Of a stretch of 64,000 bases of DNA, positions 8,749 to 18,333 are shown in pieces (position 1 is the first letter of the stretch; each line of letters begins with the position of its first letter). A model generated the notes under the pieces. It did not search any database, had not been told where the DNA came from, and saw only the letters and a list, made by a program, of their open reading frames with translations. This DNA comes from Myxococcales bacterium (GTDB taxonomy: Bacteria > Myxococcota_A > Polyangia > Polyangiales > Polyangiaceae). The stretch covers positions 558,001-622,000 of the forward strand of contig JADJCA010000009.1 in assembly GCA_016703425.1 (NCBI GenBank). The letters are read 5' to 3'. Both the position numbers and the translations under genes were made by a program.

Positions 8749-9594
8749 ATGCTCGTCTTTCCTCCCGTGCGAATCGCCTCCCTCTCGCTGCTCGTCGCCC
8801 TGCTCGGGGTGGCGACGGCCTGTGAGAAGACGAAGACCGACGAGCCCTCGCCTGCCACCACGACGCTCGCCGAGAACGGCTCCGATTCGGCCGACCTCGA
8901 GTCTCACGTGTCAGCGCTCGTGGCGTCGCTCACGCTCTCGACGCCGGCGACGGCCTTCGATCAACCGGCGCGCGCGGTCCAGTGGGCCCGCGCCACCAAC
9001 AACTTCTTCCTGCCGAGCGACTGCCTGGTCACCGAGATCAGCGGCACGACGGTCACGCACCAGTTCAACGGCTGCGCGGGCCCTTGGGGCCTCTTGCGCC
9101 TCCGAGGCAAGGTCACGGTCACGTATTCCACGACCGTCATCGGGACGCAGCAGGCCCTCGTGCTCGACATCACCGGAGACGCGCTCTCCATCCAGAAGGC
9201 GACCGCAGACTTTCACGCCAAGGCCACAGTCTCCGCCGACGGCGCGAACCGCGTGATGGGCTACGAGGCGCAGTTGTCGGGTCGGACCATGCGCGATCGC
9301 GAAGTCTCCCGCACCGTGGCGTGGCAGCTCGGCTGGCGCCTCGGTGAGCAGTGCCTCCGCTTCGACGGCACGGCCGAAGGAACCGTTGACGGCTCGGGCA
9401 TCAAGACGACCGTCGACAACTACCAACGCTGTCGCGGCGCGTGCCCGTCGGCCGGTGGCATCATCCAGATCGAGCGAACGGCTGGCGCCAAAGAGAAGCT
9501 CCGCATCGAGTTCAACGGCGGTCAGAGCGCCACGGTCAAGGGCACGAACGTGCGCGAGACCGACATCAAGTTGGCGTGCGGACTTGGCGGCTAG
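8749..9594 (+). CDS. Predicted lipoprotein of unknown function
   Basis: 281 residues. The ATG at 8749 is preferred to 8722 because a GGAGG sits at 8734-8738 and the product then starts with a clean signal peptide ending at a Cys (VATACEKTK, near residue 26). The mature part is beta-rich, with several Asn/Gly turns and four Cys (SDCLVTEISG, FNGCAGPWG, EQCLRF, QRCRGACPS). No family was recognised. It converges on the ABC permease gene and overlaps it by 29 bases. Confidence 0.55.
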   Translation: MLVFPPVRIASLSLLVALLGVATACEKTKTDEPSPATTTLAENGSDSADLESHVSALVASLTLSTPATAFDQPARAVQWARATNNFFLPSDCLVTEISGTTVTHQFNGCAGPWGLLRLRGKVTVTYSTTVIGTQQALVLDITGDALSIQKATADFHAKATVSADGANRVMGYEAQLSGRTMRDREVSRTVAWQLGWRLGEQCLRFDGTAEGTVDGSGIKTTVDNYQRCRGACPSAGGIIQIERTAGAKEKLRIEFNGGQSATVKGTNVRETDIKLACGLGG

Positions 9595-11080
9595 CCGCGG
9601 CGGATGAGCGCGCCAGCGCCGCGGCAACGCCGAGCAACACGACGCCGACAAGCGCCCACGCGAACGCGGCGGCGCGCACCAGCTCCCAACCGATGTTGAG
9701 AGGCCCGAGAACGGCGAACGGACTGAAGGCAGCGGGAGCGTCGACCCTCTCGCCGTCGTTCGCGAGGCGTAGCAGCATCGAGAGGACGACTGGCCCCACG
9801 GCCGCGGCGAAAGCGATCCCCAAGAGCGCGACGCGCGGAGCCGACACCGACGGGAGCCTCACCTCGAGGAGCGCGTAGGCGCCCGAGAGGAACAAGAGAA
9901 AGCTCGGGGCGTAGAAGAGCATCGCGCGAACCGAATACGAGTGATCGGTCGTGCATGACTCGCCATCTGCGAGGGGTCGAAGCGACGCGATGCCAGAGAC
10001 GACGTTGGCGACGATGGGAATGAGGACGAGACCAAGCGAACCTACGCCCACAACGAGAAGCGACGACTTAAGAATGGCGCCGGGGGTGCGCACGAAACGC
10101 GAACCGGGCCCGCCGCGGCCGCCGAGGACCAGGAGAGCACCGAAGGCGTATGCCGCCATGGCGCCGAGCAGCGTGAAGACCTCCGCCGGCTGACGCCTCG
10201 GCATCAGGCCGAGAACGACCCCGATGACCGGCGTGGCGGCGGCGAACGTGAGACGAAGCCGCGCGCGCGCGCCGGGGACCGGCGGCGTCAGGAACCACAG
10301 TGTGAGCTCGCGCATGACGACCCACGCGAGGCCCACGCCAGCGAGCGGCGCCACCACGAGGTACCGAACGTAGTCAAGGTTCACCGCCGCGCGCGTCATG
10401 GCCAACGGCCAAAAGACCGGGACGATGTCGTCACTGTTACCGAAAAACTGGAAGACCTCCCTCACCAGCCAACGACCGACACCGAAGCCGAGACTCGCCA
10501 CGCCAAGCGCGAGCAGCGAGGAAGCGAGGACCGTCGTTAGGAGCGCCGTGCGCGTGCTCGCCACGGCGGCGCTGAGCAAGAGACCGAAGCGCACAGCCAG
10601 CGCCCCCGCGACGAACACCATCGTGACGCCGAGGAGCACCTCGCGGTGCGACACGCCGCCGTAGAGCAGGGGCAGACCCGCCGCCGGAATGAGGGCGAAG
10701 ATGTAGAGGCAAAGGTGGGAGTAGGCGCCGAGAAATTTTCCGCGATCCAGGCGGCTCGGCGAGAGGCCCGCCATCACGAGCGCCTCCCAGGTGCGCCCTT
10801 CCCGCTCGAGGGCGACGCTGCTCGCGGCGATGGCCGGGCCGACGAGCGTGACGAAGAGGATGCTCGTGCCAACGTAGGCATGAAAGAGCGCCTGCCCGAT
10901 GTCGGCGGCGAAGCTCATCGAGCTCTGAGCCGCGCCGACGGCGAAGAGCAAGCCCGTCATGGCGAGCGACGTGGCCGCGAGCGCCCAAGGAGTTCGCGGC
11001 AGCCGCGACGAGGCCCGCCACTCGCGGGTCCAAAGCGGATCTTTCGAAAGGAGGCGGTGGAGATGCCCTGTTATCGCCAT
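9566..11080 (-). CDS. ABC-2 type transporter permease
   Basis: 504-residue integral membrane protein with about ten to twelve hydrophobic segments and a cytoplasmic amphipathic start (HLHRLLSKDPLWTREWRASS), typical of ABC-2 export permeases. A conserved GREWEALV-like cytoplasmic segment appears as EREGRTWEALVMAGLSPSRL. The ATG at 11080 shares one base with the TGA of the upstream ATPase gene (TGATG), so the two are translationally coupled. With the ATPase and the third gene it forms an exporter; the substrate cannot be told from sequence. The TTG at 11083 is an alternative start. Confidence 0.82.
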   Translation of the reverse strand: MAITGHLHRLLSKDPLWTREWRASSRLPRTPWALAATSLAMTGLLFAVGAAQSSMSFAADIGQALFHAYVGTSILFVTLVGPAIAASSVALEREGRTWEALVMAGLSPSRLDRGKFLGAYSHLCLYIFALIPAAGLPLLYGGVSHREVLLGVTMVFVAGALAVRFGLLLSAAVASTRTALLTTVLASSLLALGVASLGFGVGRWLVREVFQFFGNSDDIVPVFWPLAMTRAAVNLDYVRYLVVAPLAGVGLAWVVMRELTLWFLTPPVPGARARLRLTFAAATPVIGVVLGLMPRRQPAEVFTLLGAMAAYAFGALLVLGGRGGPGSRFVRTPGAILKSSLLVVGVGSLGLVLIPIVANVVSGIASLRPLADGESCTTDHSYSVRAMLFYAPSFLLFLSGAYALLEVRLPSVSAPRVALLGIAFAAAVGPVVLSMLLRLANDGERVDAPAAFSPFAVLGPLNIGWELVRAAAFAWALVGVVLLGVAAALARSSAAASRQVRTPT

Positions 11081-12054
11081 CAAGCGTCACCTCGCGTCAC
11101 TTGAAGAAAGATCCTCTCGAGCTCGTTCTGCTCCGGTTCAACGCCGCACACGCCGACGTCGGCGAGGACCAGGGCGCGCACGGCAGCCGACAGAATTCGC
11201 TCATCACCGGCATAGCGGAGGCTCACGCTCCCAAGGTTCGACACGAGGACGTCACGGATGCCCGGGACTGACGCCAGCACCGCTTCGATGCGCGACCGCT
11301 CCCCGATGAGCCGCATCTTTGCCGACCGCGCATTCGGGTCTCCGCTCCGGCGATAGACGCCATTTTCGGGCTCGCGCGTCGCAGCGTCCAGCTTCCGACC
11401 GATCTCCCCGATGGCGCCGTACGCCACGACGCGTCCCCGCTCGAGGATCCCCACGTGCGTGCACACGTCGGAGAGCTCCGTCAGGATGTGGCTCGACAGG
11501 AGGATCGTCTTCTTCTGGCGCCGCAGCTCGAGGATGAGCTCGCGCAGCTCGATGCGGGCGCGCGGGTCGAGGCCGCTCGCCGGCTCGTCGAGGATGAGGA
11601 CCTCCGGATCGTGCAAGAGAATACGCGCGAGCTGCATGCGTTGCTTGAGACCCTTGGAGAGCTCCGAGACGTAGCGGTCCATGGTTGCGCCAAGGCCCGT
11701 GAGCTCCACGACCTCGGCGACACGCGCCGGCGGCAAACGCTGCACGGCGGCGAAGAACTCCAAGTATTCGCCGGCCGTGATGCGCTCGTAGACGCCAGCG
11801 TGATCAGGCATGTAACCGAGGAGGCGACGCGCCTCCTCGGGACGGGCGCGCACATCGACACCGGCCACCTCGATGTGCCCTCGATCGGGTTCGTGAAGCG
11901 TGGCGATGGACCGGATGGTCGTCGTCTTGCCGGCGCCGTTGGGCCCGATGAAGCCGAAGACATCGCCGCGGCCCACGGTAAACGACACGTCGACGATGGC
12001 GTCGACGTCGCCAAAGCGATGGCCGAGCCCTTCCACGCGAATCGCCGTGCTCAT
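11080..12054 (-). CDS. ABC transporter ATP-binding protein (ABC-2 exporter)
   Basis: 324-residue ATPase. Walker A is GPNGAGKTT, the signature is LSKGLKQRM, Walker B is LILDEP, and the switch His follows in LLSSHIL. A C-terminal extension of about 100 residues (from about 225) is usual for this drug/lipid/polysaccharide exporter subfamily (CcmA type). The ATG at 12054 (MSTAIRVEGL) overlaps the stop of the upstream gene as ATGA; the long Arg-rich frame upstream is the shadow of that gene. It is the middle gene of a three-gene operon. Confidence 0.9.
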   Translation of the reverse strand: MSTAIRVEGLGHRFGDVDAIVDVSFTVGRGDVFGFIGPNGAGKTTTIRSIATLHEPDRGHIEVAGVDVRARPEEARRLLGYMPDHAGVYERITAGEYLEFFAAVQRLPPARVAEVVELTGLGATMDRYVSELSKGLKQRMQLARILLHDPEVLILDEPASGLDPRARIELRELILELRRQKKTILLSSHILTELSDVCTHVGILERGRVVAYGAIGEIGRKLDAATREPENGVYRRSGDPNARSAKMRLIGERSRIEAVLASVPGIRDVLVSNLGSVSLRYAGDERILSAAVRALVLADVGVCGVEPEQNELERIFLQVTRGDA

Positions 12055-13697
12055 CGGGCGGCCTCGCAGTCGTGCGAGCAGGTAACGCGCACCGTTCGTG
12101 CGTAGGTCCCGTAGGGGCGCTGCTCCGCGACGAGCACGGCAGGCACGCCGACCTGGACTAGGTCCGGCCGCTCTTCGTCGGAGCGGAACTCGCGGAGCCG
12201 GGCCATCGGCGCCGTCGCGCGCTTGTCGACGCGACCGAGCGCGATCTGTCCCCGTCGCGGCAGAACGAGCTCCGCGTCGAGCAGCTCGTGACCCGATTGA
12301 TTGTCGACGGTGCATTCCGTCTTGCTGCACGAGATGGTGATGGCACCGCGGAGGTCCACCGCCGAAGACTCGACGTAGTAGACGAAGTCGCGGCCTTTGC
12401 CTTCGTTGAGCAGGACCGTGCCGTCGCGTTCCACACGGAAGTGGCCGCGATCGGCGAGCGCGTAGTCGTCGACCTCGGAGAGAGTCCCGCCCATGAAGAG
12501 CGGCTTCGACCGAACGACGCCATGAGGTCTCACGAATCCGTGAGCCACGCTCGCGCGCCCACCGACGACACCGCTCGTGTGCTCATGCACCGCCAAGAGC
12601 GTCTCACCAGGCGTTGGCCGGGCGAAGGCTCCGAGGGTCAAGAGCAGCGACAGCGCAAGCGCCGCGAAGGCGGGCAACCACGCGAGACGCCGGTGCAAGG
12701 GCGGCGCGCGCCGCACGCGCGCCGCAAAAGGAACGCCCACGAGCGCGAATGCGACGAGCGCCGACGCGGCACCAAGGAGCCACGGCCCCTGAATGTGACC
12801 GAAGCGCCGCACGCCGCTGATGCTTACCGGAGTGGCGTGGGTGCGACGCGCTAGCGAAGAGGCGCTCGCGAGCACACGGACGGCCTTCGGTCGGACATCG
12901 AGGACCTCCGCTCGGACGAACGCGACCGTGCCACTGCCGCGCCGCTCGGTCACGAGGTCCTCGCCCAGACGCGGCAGCGTCCCGAGGCCGCAGCCGAGGG
13001 ACCGCGCCGCTCCGCCCTCGCGGCGCGCATCGCTCGCGGGGACGACGAAGAGCAGGGTGCCGCCCCGCTGAACCCACGTCGTGAGGGCCGCGCATTCGGC
13101 GGGGTTGTCGCGATCGAGGCGCGCCGGAGATAACAGCGTCATCGCCACGTTGTCGTAGGAGTCTACGAAGTGTGGCAGCTCGCCGGCCGTCGACTCAACG
13201 GGCGGGCAGTCCGCGCACGAGGTGACGAGCTGCGCGATCGTAACGGGGAGCTCGACAGCGAGGACGAGGGCTGGCTTCGCGCTCGGCATCTCCGTTGTCG
13301 TCGTGTGACGAGTGAAGCGACTCGCCGGCTCGTCGGGCATGAACTCCACTTGATAGCGCCGACCGGCGCGCGCCTTGACGCGGAGGTCGACGGGGGTCGT
13401 GACGTGCGTGCTGTAAACCGTTCGCGCGCCCGGCTCGCTCACGTCATGTAAGAGAACCCACCCCGAGGCGACCACGCTCCTCAGCGCTGCGCCCGAGCCG
13501 GACGCCACGGCGACGTGCACCCTGAGCTCCGTCGACGACGAGGCCCCGTGGGCCAGGATGGGACCCGCCGCGATGCGGACGTCCAGGGTGGGCTCCGTCT
13601 CGAACCCCGGGGAGGACGCGAACCCTAGGGCCGGCGCGAAGAGCACGGCGAACGCCGCCATCAGGCCGAGCCAGCCTGAAAGAACTGCCTTGGTCAT
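12051..13697 (-). CDS. Membrane accessory protein of the ABC exporter operon
   Basis: 548-residue protein with a signal peptide (ATG 13697; cleavage near GFAS/SP). A large extracytoplasmic region contains a segment that reads like the glutamine-amidotransferase-like fold of Gld/DUF4350-type proteins (ECAALTTWVQRGGTLLFVVP). Two membrane helices lie at about residues 285-310 and 320-345, followed by a second outer domain with a CSKTECTVDNQSGHELLDAE stretch. It leads the operon and is coupled to the ATPase by ATGA. By analogy it could be the periplasmic partner of a Gld-like exporter. No precise family is claimed. Confidence 0.55.
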   Translation of the reverse strand: MTKAVLSGWLGLMAAFAVLFAPALGFASSPGFETEPTLDVRIAAGPILAHGASSSTELRVHVAVASGSGAALRSVVASGWVLLHDVSEPGARTVYSTHVTTPVDLRVKARAGRRYQVEFMPDEPASRFTRHTTTTEMPSAKPALVLAVELPVTIAQLVTSCADCPPVESTAGELPHFVDSYDNVAMTLLSPARLDRDNPAECAALTTWVQRGGTLLFVVPASDARREGGAARSLGCGLGTLPRLGEDLVTERRGSGTVAFVRAEVLDVRPKAVRVLASASSLARRTHATPVSISGVRRFGHIQGPWLLGAASALVAFALVGVPFAARVRRAPPLHRRLAWLPAFAALALSLLLTLGAFARPTPGETLLAVHEHTSGVVGGRASVAHGFVRPHGVVRSKPLFMGGTLSEVDDYALADRGHFRVERDGTVLLNEGKGRDFVYYVESSAVDLRGAITISCSKTECTVDNQSGHELLDAELVLPRRGQIALGRVDKRATAPMARLREFRSDEERPDLVQVGVPAVLVAEQRPYGTYARTVRVTCSHDCEAAR

Positions 13698-13777
13698 GGG
13701 CGTCCTTCTTCGACGCCCGCGGAGCGAAGCTTGTTCCCGCAACCTGTGGCGGAGCCGGAATCGGCCCCGCGGGAGCG

Positions 13778-14173
13778 CTATTCGGTTCGGGGTGGAGGTG
13801 CCGGAGGCGCCGACCGGTGGGTCCCTGACGTCCCCATGAACTCGACGCCGACCACCACGCCGTCGGACTCCTCTTGAATCCAGACGATGCGACCGCGGCG
13901 CGTGAGCTTCGACTTTTCGGTGTCTTCCTCGCCGACGGTGACCTCGATCTCTTCCCCGAGATCGAGGTGGGTCTCGAGAATGGCCCGCAAACCGCCGCGG
14001 CTGATGTTGAGCGCCCAGCCGGACAAGACCGATTCGTCGGTGCGCTTGACCGCGATGCGCTCGCTCACCTCGCGACGAGGACCCGCCCGCCGCATTTGGT
14101 GGACGCTGGGGTCGGTGGGAATGCCCGCCGTCGGTGTGAGGCTCCTACGATTTTTCAAAGCGAGCGTGCTCAT
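13778..14173 (-). CDS. PilZ-domain protein
   Basis: 131 residues. The PilZ domain occupies about 30-118: an N-terminal RRAGPRREVSERIAVKR segment supplies the RxxxR-type arginines, and SGWALNISRGGLRAILE matches the conserved (D/N)xSxxG core. These bind cyclic di-GMP. The end (GRIVWIQEESDGVVVGVEF) is the closing beta strand. The protein may act as a stand-alone c-di-GMP sensor for motility or matrix control. The first 28 residues and the Pro-rich tail are probably disordered. It is a single gene between divergent or unrelated neighbours. Confidence 0.85.
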   Translation of the reverse strand: MSTLALKNRRSLTPTAGIPTDPSVHQMRRAGPRREVSERIAVKRTDESVLSGWALNISRGGLRAILETHLDLGEEIEVTVGEEDTEKSKLTRRGRIVWIQEESDGVVVGVEFMGTSGTHRSAPPAPPPRTE

Positions 14174-14595
14174 TGTACAGGCTCTGGGCCCCGAGTTGAC
14201 TTTTCGGCCAAATTCCCGCGCTGATCGAACTTTGGGCTGCCTTCCGTCGTGCCATGCCTTGCCTGTGTGCAGGATCGGGGCCCACAGACGGGAGCCGCGT
14301 AGAACTCTCTGTTGCAGCCACCTCTCCGATCTCTCAATTGTTTCGGGCGCTCAGCCGGGCAACGGTGCCGGCCAGGTGGGGGCAGGTGTCACCCCACGCG
14401 TACCAGATTCGAGCCGATGGACATGCGCCGATCCCACCATTTCGCCTCCGCGGGGTCCCGTCGCCCGAAGCACCTTGACCTTTTGGCGCGGCGTCGAGAA
14501 TCTGGTGGCAGTCAAGTCGTGGCGCGAAAATCCAAATGGCAGGTTCCCGAGAACGGGCCAGCGGACCGGGGGGCGTCGCGGCTCGAGGCTGATCG
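14174..14595. other. Non-coding gap, 422 bases
   Basis: No convincing ORF, RNA fold or intrinsic terminator was seen. The short frames here lack codon bias. The stretch must carry the promoters of the PilZ gene and possibly of the gene at 14596, but no clear promoter boxes stand out. Confidence 0.5.
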
Positions 14596-15030
14596 ATGCC
14601 GCTAACCCCCCAAGAGCTCAAGAAGGCGCTGATCTCCGCAGGCTTTGAGATCTACCGAACGGCCGGTGAGGATGTCATCCTCGCGGACCGAGCGCGCGAA
14701 AACCTCATCCTCGACTCGGGCGTTCGCGTCCGAGCGGCGGAGCCGCTTCAGGTTCGGCTGGTCATGGGCATTCGCCGCGCCGCATACCCGAGCGAGGACG
14801 AGGCAGCGCTCTTCGAGCGCGTCCGGGCGCTGGCGGCTCCGCTGCTCGCGCAAGGCTTTGGGGAGGTCGCCACCGGCGTCGCGCCGGTGACCGACCCGTC
14901 CGACCCGCAGATCACGCTCGACACCTTCTACGAGGTGGTTTTCGCGAAGGATGAGCCGGGCGTCGAAGGCGCGCTCCCTGCGCTCCGCTTGGCGCTCTCC
15001 GTTGCGAAGACAGCGGAATCGCGCCACTAG
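14596..15030 (+). CDS. Conserved hypothetical cytoplasmic protein
   Basis: 144 residues, no signal peptide or membrane segment. It opens MPLTPQELKKALISAGFEIY and has a mixed alpha/beta pattern ending in a helix with two basic residues. Codon bias is fully that of the genome. The GTG or ATG context at 14596 lacks a strong Shine-Dalgarno. No family was recognised. It precedes the PpiD-like gene by 142 bases that contain an inverted-repeat cluster. Confidence 0.55.
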   Translation: MPLTPQELKKALISAGFEIYRTAGEDVILADRARENLILDSGVRVRAAEPLQVRLVMGIRRAAYPSEDEAALFERVRALAAPLLAQGFGEVATGVAPVTDPSDPQITLDTFYEVVFAKDEPGVEGALPALRLALSVAKTAESRH

Positions 15031-15049
15031 GGGCGCCGGTCCCCCGGTA

Positions 15050-15161
15050 CACGTGAACGTGCCCGCGGACGCTCCGGGGCCAGCCAACTGAGCCGAGAAT
15101 CGTGCACGGGCACGGGCACGTTCCCGCGCACGTGAGTTAGAGCCACGGGCACATTCACGGG
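15050..15161. repeat. Intergenic GTGCCCGTG-type inverted-repeat cluster
   Basis: Three related segments: CACGTGAACGTGCCCG at 15050-15065, its near reverse complement CGGGCACGTTCCCGCGCACGTG at 15113-15134, and CGGGCACATTCACGGG at 15146-15161. Segment 1 can pair with either of the others, giving two mutually exclusive hairpins just upstream of the PpiD-like gene. Confidence 0.65.
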
Positions 15162-15172
15162 GGCGGGACGCC

Positions 15173-17020
15173 ATGCTAATGGCTCTCCCCTCAATGGAAG
15201 CCTTCCGAAGTCAGAGCGTTAAGTCCGTCGTTTACGGCGCCCTCATCGTCGTGTGCGTCGTCGTCTTCGTTTTCGGGTTCGGCTCGGGCATGGGCGGCCG
15301 CGCGTCGGGCAAGAGCATGTCGCTCCGCGAAGAGTGCGTCGTCGTGGTGCGGGGTCACTGCGTGACGCCGCGCGACTACAACGGCGCGCGGCGCATGTTC
15401 CTACGCCGCATGGGCGGCGACCCGTCGCAGGCCCAATCGATGGGCATCAACCGCGTCGTCGTCGATGGTCTCATCGAGCGCGAGCTGCTCATCAGCGACG
15501 CGAGCCGACTAGGGCTCACGGTCACCGAACCGGAGCTCAACGATCAGCTCGTCGCGGGCATCGTTCGCTTGAGCCTGCCGAGCGACAAGGAGTCGATGGC
15601 CTATTCGCTCCGCATCGAACAGGGCCGCTTCCTCGAGAACTTCCGCGACCCGAAGACCAAGCAGTTCGACATGAAGACGTACGAGCGCGCGGTGAAGCTC
15701 TTCGCCGGCCGTTCCCCCGCCGACTTCCGCGAGAGTCAGTCGCGGGAGCTCTTGGCGGCGAAGATGCGCGACCTCATCCGAGCACCGGTGCGCGTAAGCG
15801 AGGTCGAAGCCCTCGAGGGCTACATCGCCGAGAAGAGCTCCGCGAGCCTCACCTACGTGAACGTCTCCCAGAAGTTCGCCGCGAAACACGCGGTGTCCTT
15901 CACCGACGCGGAGGTGGAGAAGTGGGCCGCCGAAGAGGCGAACAAGAAGCTCATCGAAGCGGCCGTGACCTCCCACAAAGACGGCTCCGTCCCCAAGGAG
16001 AAGCAGATTCGCCACATTCTTGTGAAGGTCGATCCGAGCGCAACCATCGAGGCCAAGTCGTTGGCGCTCGGGCGCCTCTCGGAAGCGGCGGCACGCATCA
16101 AGCGCGGCGAGCCCTTCGGTGAAGTCGCCCGCGAGATGTCGGAAGATCCCGGCAGCGCCCCCAAGGGCGGCGCCTACGGTGACGAGATGCTCGACAAGTT
16201 CGTCGAGCCGTTCAAGGTCGCGGCCAAGGCGCTCAAGCCCGGCGAAACAACGCCCGGCGCCGTCGAGACCCAGTTCGGCTTCCACCTCATCATGCGCGAT
16301 GATCCGTCGAAGGCCGCCGAGGTCGAAGCGGCCCTACCAAAGTTCGTCGCCCGTGACATGTTCCAGAAGTCGAAGTCGCTCGAAGCCGCCAAGAGCCTGG
16401 GCGATAAAATCTACGCCGCCATGAAGGCCGGCAAGAGCGCCGAAGACTCCGTGAAGGACACCCTCGCGACCATCAAGGCGACGCCAGCTCCCTTTGCACC
16501 GCTGCCGGTCATGCCACCGCCGTCAGGGGCGGCCGCTGGCGCCGACGCGGGCTCGGCGGCCATGGGCGATGCCGGCGCCGCTGTCGCTTCCGTGGCACCG
16601 CCGTACGCGGCGAAGGTCGTCACCCTCGAGAACGATCCCGAGCGCCCCACGGTGCAGTCGTCGAGCTCCTTCAACCGCGGTGGCGATCCGATCCCGGTGT
16701 TGACCGGTGAAGCGGCCGTCAACGTCTTGTCGTTTGCCTTCAGCGGCAAGCCCGGCGAGCTCTACAAGGAGCTGCTCCGCGGCGAGGACGGCTTCGTGGC
16801 CGTCATGTTGAAGGAGCGCAAGGCTGCCACCAAGGAAGAGTTCGAAAAGGAGCGCGAGACGTACATGCAGACGCTCTTGGCGTCGAAGCAGAACGAAGCC
16901 CTCTCGCTCTACCTGCGCCGCCTCCGCGAGACTGCGAAGGCCGAGGTCAAGACCAACGAGTCGTACCTGAAGGAGCCGTCGCGCGACGCCGGCGCCGCCC
17001 CGCTCTCGGAAGAGGAGTGA
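15173..17020 (+). CDS. PpiD/SurA-type periplasmic peptidyl-prolyl isomerase
   Basis: 615-residue membrane-anchored folding factor. One membrane helix lies at residues about 20-42 (VVYGALIVVCVVVFVFGFG), followed by a SurA_N-like helical domain (GINRVVVDGLIERELLISDA). A parvulin PPIC domain spans about 280-385 (KQIRHILVKVDPSA, GEVAREMSEDPGSAPKGGAY, ETQFGFHLIM). An Ala/Gly-rich linker and a second helical part follow, as in PpiD. It assists folding of outer-membrane and secreted proteins at the inner membrane. The M16 protease gene follows with a 4-base overlap, suggesting joint envelope quality control. Confidence 0.88.
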   Translation: MLMALPSMEAFRSQSVKSVVYGALIVVCVVVFVFGFGSGMGGRASGKSMSLREECVVVVRGHCVTPRDYNGARRMFLRRMGGDPSQAQSMGINRVVVDGLIERELLISDASRLGLTVTEPELNDQLVAGIVRLSLPSDKESMAYSLRIEQGRFLENFRDPKTKQFDMKTYERAVKLFAGRSPADFRESQSRELLAAKMRDLIRAPVRVSEVEALEGYIAEKSSASLTYVNVSQKFAAKHAVSFTDAEVEKWAAEEANKKLIEAAVTSHKDGSVPKEKQIRHILVKVDPSATIEAKSLALGRLSEAAARIKRGEPFGEVAREMSEDPGSAPKGGAYGDEMLDKFVEPFKVAAKALKPGETTPGAVETQFGFHLIMRDDPSKAAEVEAALPKFVARDMFQKSKSLEAAKSLGDKIYAAMKAGKSAEDSVKDTLATIKATPAPFAPLPVMPPPSGAAAGADAGSAAMGDAGAAVASVAPPYAAKVVTLENDPERPTVQSSSSFNRGGDPIPVLTGEAAVNVLSFAFSGKPGELYKELLRGEDGFVAVMLKERKAATKEEFEKERETYMQTLLASKQNEALSLYLRRLRETAKAEVKTNESYLKEPSRDAGAAPLSEEE

Positions 17021-18333
17021 CGCGGAAGCCCATCGCCTTGCAGCTCGACAACGCCACCGTCCACGAGAGTCGCCTCGCCTCGGGGTTGCGCGTCATCGTG
17101 GCGCCGCAGCCCCACCTTCACCGGGCGCACCTCGCGCTCTACGTGCGAGTCGGTTCGCGCTTCGAAACGGCGGCGGAAAACGGCATCAGTCACTTCCTCG
17201 AGCACATGCTCTACCGAGGAACCGATGAGCTGAAGACGGCCCACGAGGTTAACTTCGCCTTCGAGCGCATCGGAAGTTACTTGTATGGCGCAACCCACGC
17301 GGACTTTGGCGTGTTCTCCGTGACGGTGCCGCCGCAGAGCCTCGCCGAGGCGACGCGCCTCTTCTCGCACGTCATGCAGAAGCCCGAGTTTCAAGATCTG
17401 GAGCTCGAGAAGGGCATCGTCGCCGAGGAGATCCTCGAAGACCTCGACGACGACGGACGGCAGGTCGACGCCGACAACTTGTCCCGCGCGCTCCTCTACG
17501 GTTCTCATCCGCTCGGCTTCACCATCACCGGCACCGAAAAGAGCGTTCGCCGTTTCGACGTGCCGCTCCTCCGCAAGCACCACCAGAAGCACTACACCGG
17601 CCAGAACGCTGTTTTGTGTTTCAGCGGCGCCGTCGACGCCAAAGAGGCCAAGGCCCTCGCCAAGAAGTACTTCGCGAAGATGCCCGCCGGCGACCGCGTG
17701 CCGCTCGTGGCACCGAGCCCGCAGAAGCGGGCGCTCTATCGCTTCGTCGAGAACGCCTCGAGCCAAACCGAGCTGCGCGTTTGCTTTCGCGCCGTCGGCC
17801 GCACAGCGCCCGAGCGAATCGCGCTCGAGCTGTTGATGCGCGTCATCGACGACGGCATGTCGACGCGTCTTTACCACCGCATCTGCGACAGCCAAGGGCT
17901 CTGCTACGACGTCAGCGCTGGCTACGATGGCTACGAAGACGACGGCGTCGTGGATTTCGCTGCCGGCGTCGTTCACGAGCGAACGCACCGCGTCACACGG
18001 GAGATCCTGACGCTCGTCACCGAGCTCGCGACCGAGGGTCCCACGAAGGCGGAGGTCGACAAGGCCAAGGAGCGCCACACGTGGCATCTGCAGGGCACGC
18101 TCGATTCGCCAGAGGAGATGGCCGAGCTGGTGGGCCTCACGGCCCTGACGGGTCACACCGAGTCGGCGGCCGAGCGAGCCCGCGTGGTCCAAGGCATCAC
18201 GCGCGCCGAGCTGAAACGCGCCGCGGCGATGCTGGCCGACCCGAAGCGCCTCGGCGTCGTCGCCGTTGGGCTTCTCGACCGCAGCGAGGCCGACGAGCTC
18301 GAACGCACCGTCAAAGAGTTTGCCGGCGCGTGA
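17017..18333 (+). CDS. M16-family zinc metallopeptidase (pitrilysin type)
   Basis: 438 residues. The inverted zinc motif HFLEH (HxxEH) is present, followed by the family context RGTDELKTAHEVNFAFERIG, and the third ligand Glu falls in LELEKGIVAEEILED about 75 residues on. The C-terminal half has the usual inactive repeat (GLCYDVSAGYDGYEDDGVVD). No signal peptide. The start is a GTG inside the stop of the PpiD-like gene (GTGA), so the two are coupled. Substrate probably peptides; the family includes mitochondrial-type processing peptidases. Confidence 0.9.
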   Translation: MTRKPIALQLDNATVHESRLASGLRVIVAPQPHLHRAHLALYVRVGSRFETAAENGISHFLEHMLYRGTDELKTAHEVNFAFERIGSYLYGATHADFGVFSVTVPPQSLAEATRLFSHVMQKPEFQDLELEKGIVAEEILEDLDDDGRQVDADNLSRALLYGSHPLGFTITGTEKSVRRFDVPLLRKHHQKHYTGQNAVLCFSGAVDAKEAKALAKKYFAKMPAGDRVPLVAPSPQKRALYRFVENASSQTELRVCFRAVGRTAPERIALELLMRVIDDGMSTRLYHRICDSQGLCYDVSAGYDGYEDDGVVDFAAGVVHERTHRVTREILTLVTELATEGPTKAEVDKAKERHTWHLQGTLDSPEEMAELVGLTALTGHTESAAERARVVQGITRAELKRAAAMLADPKRLGVVAVGLLDRSEADELERTVKEFAGA

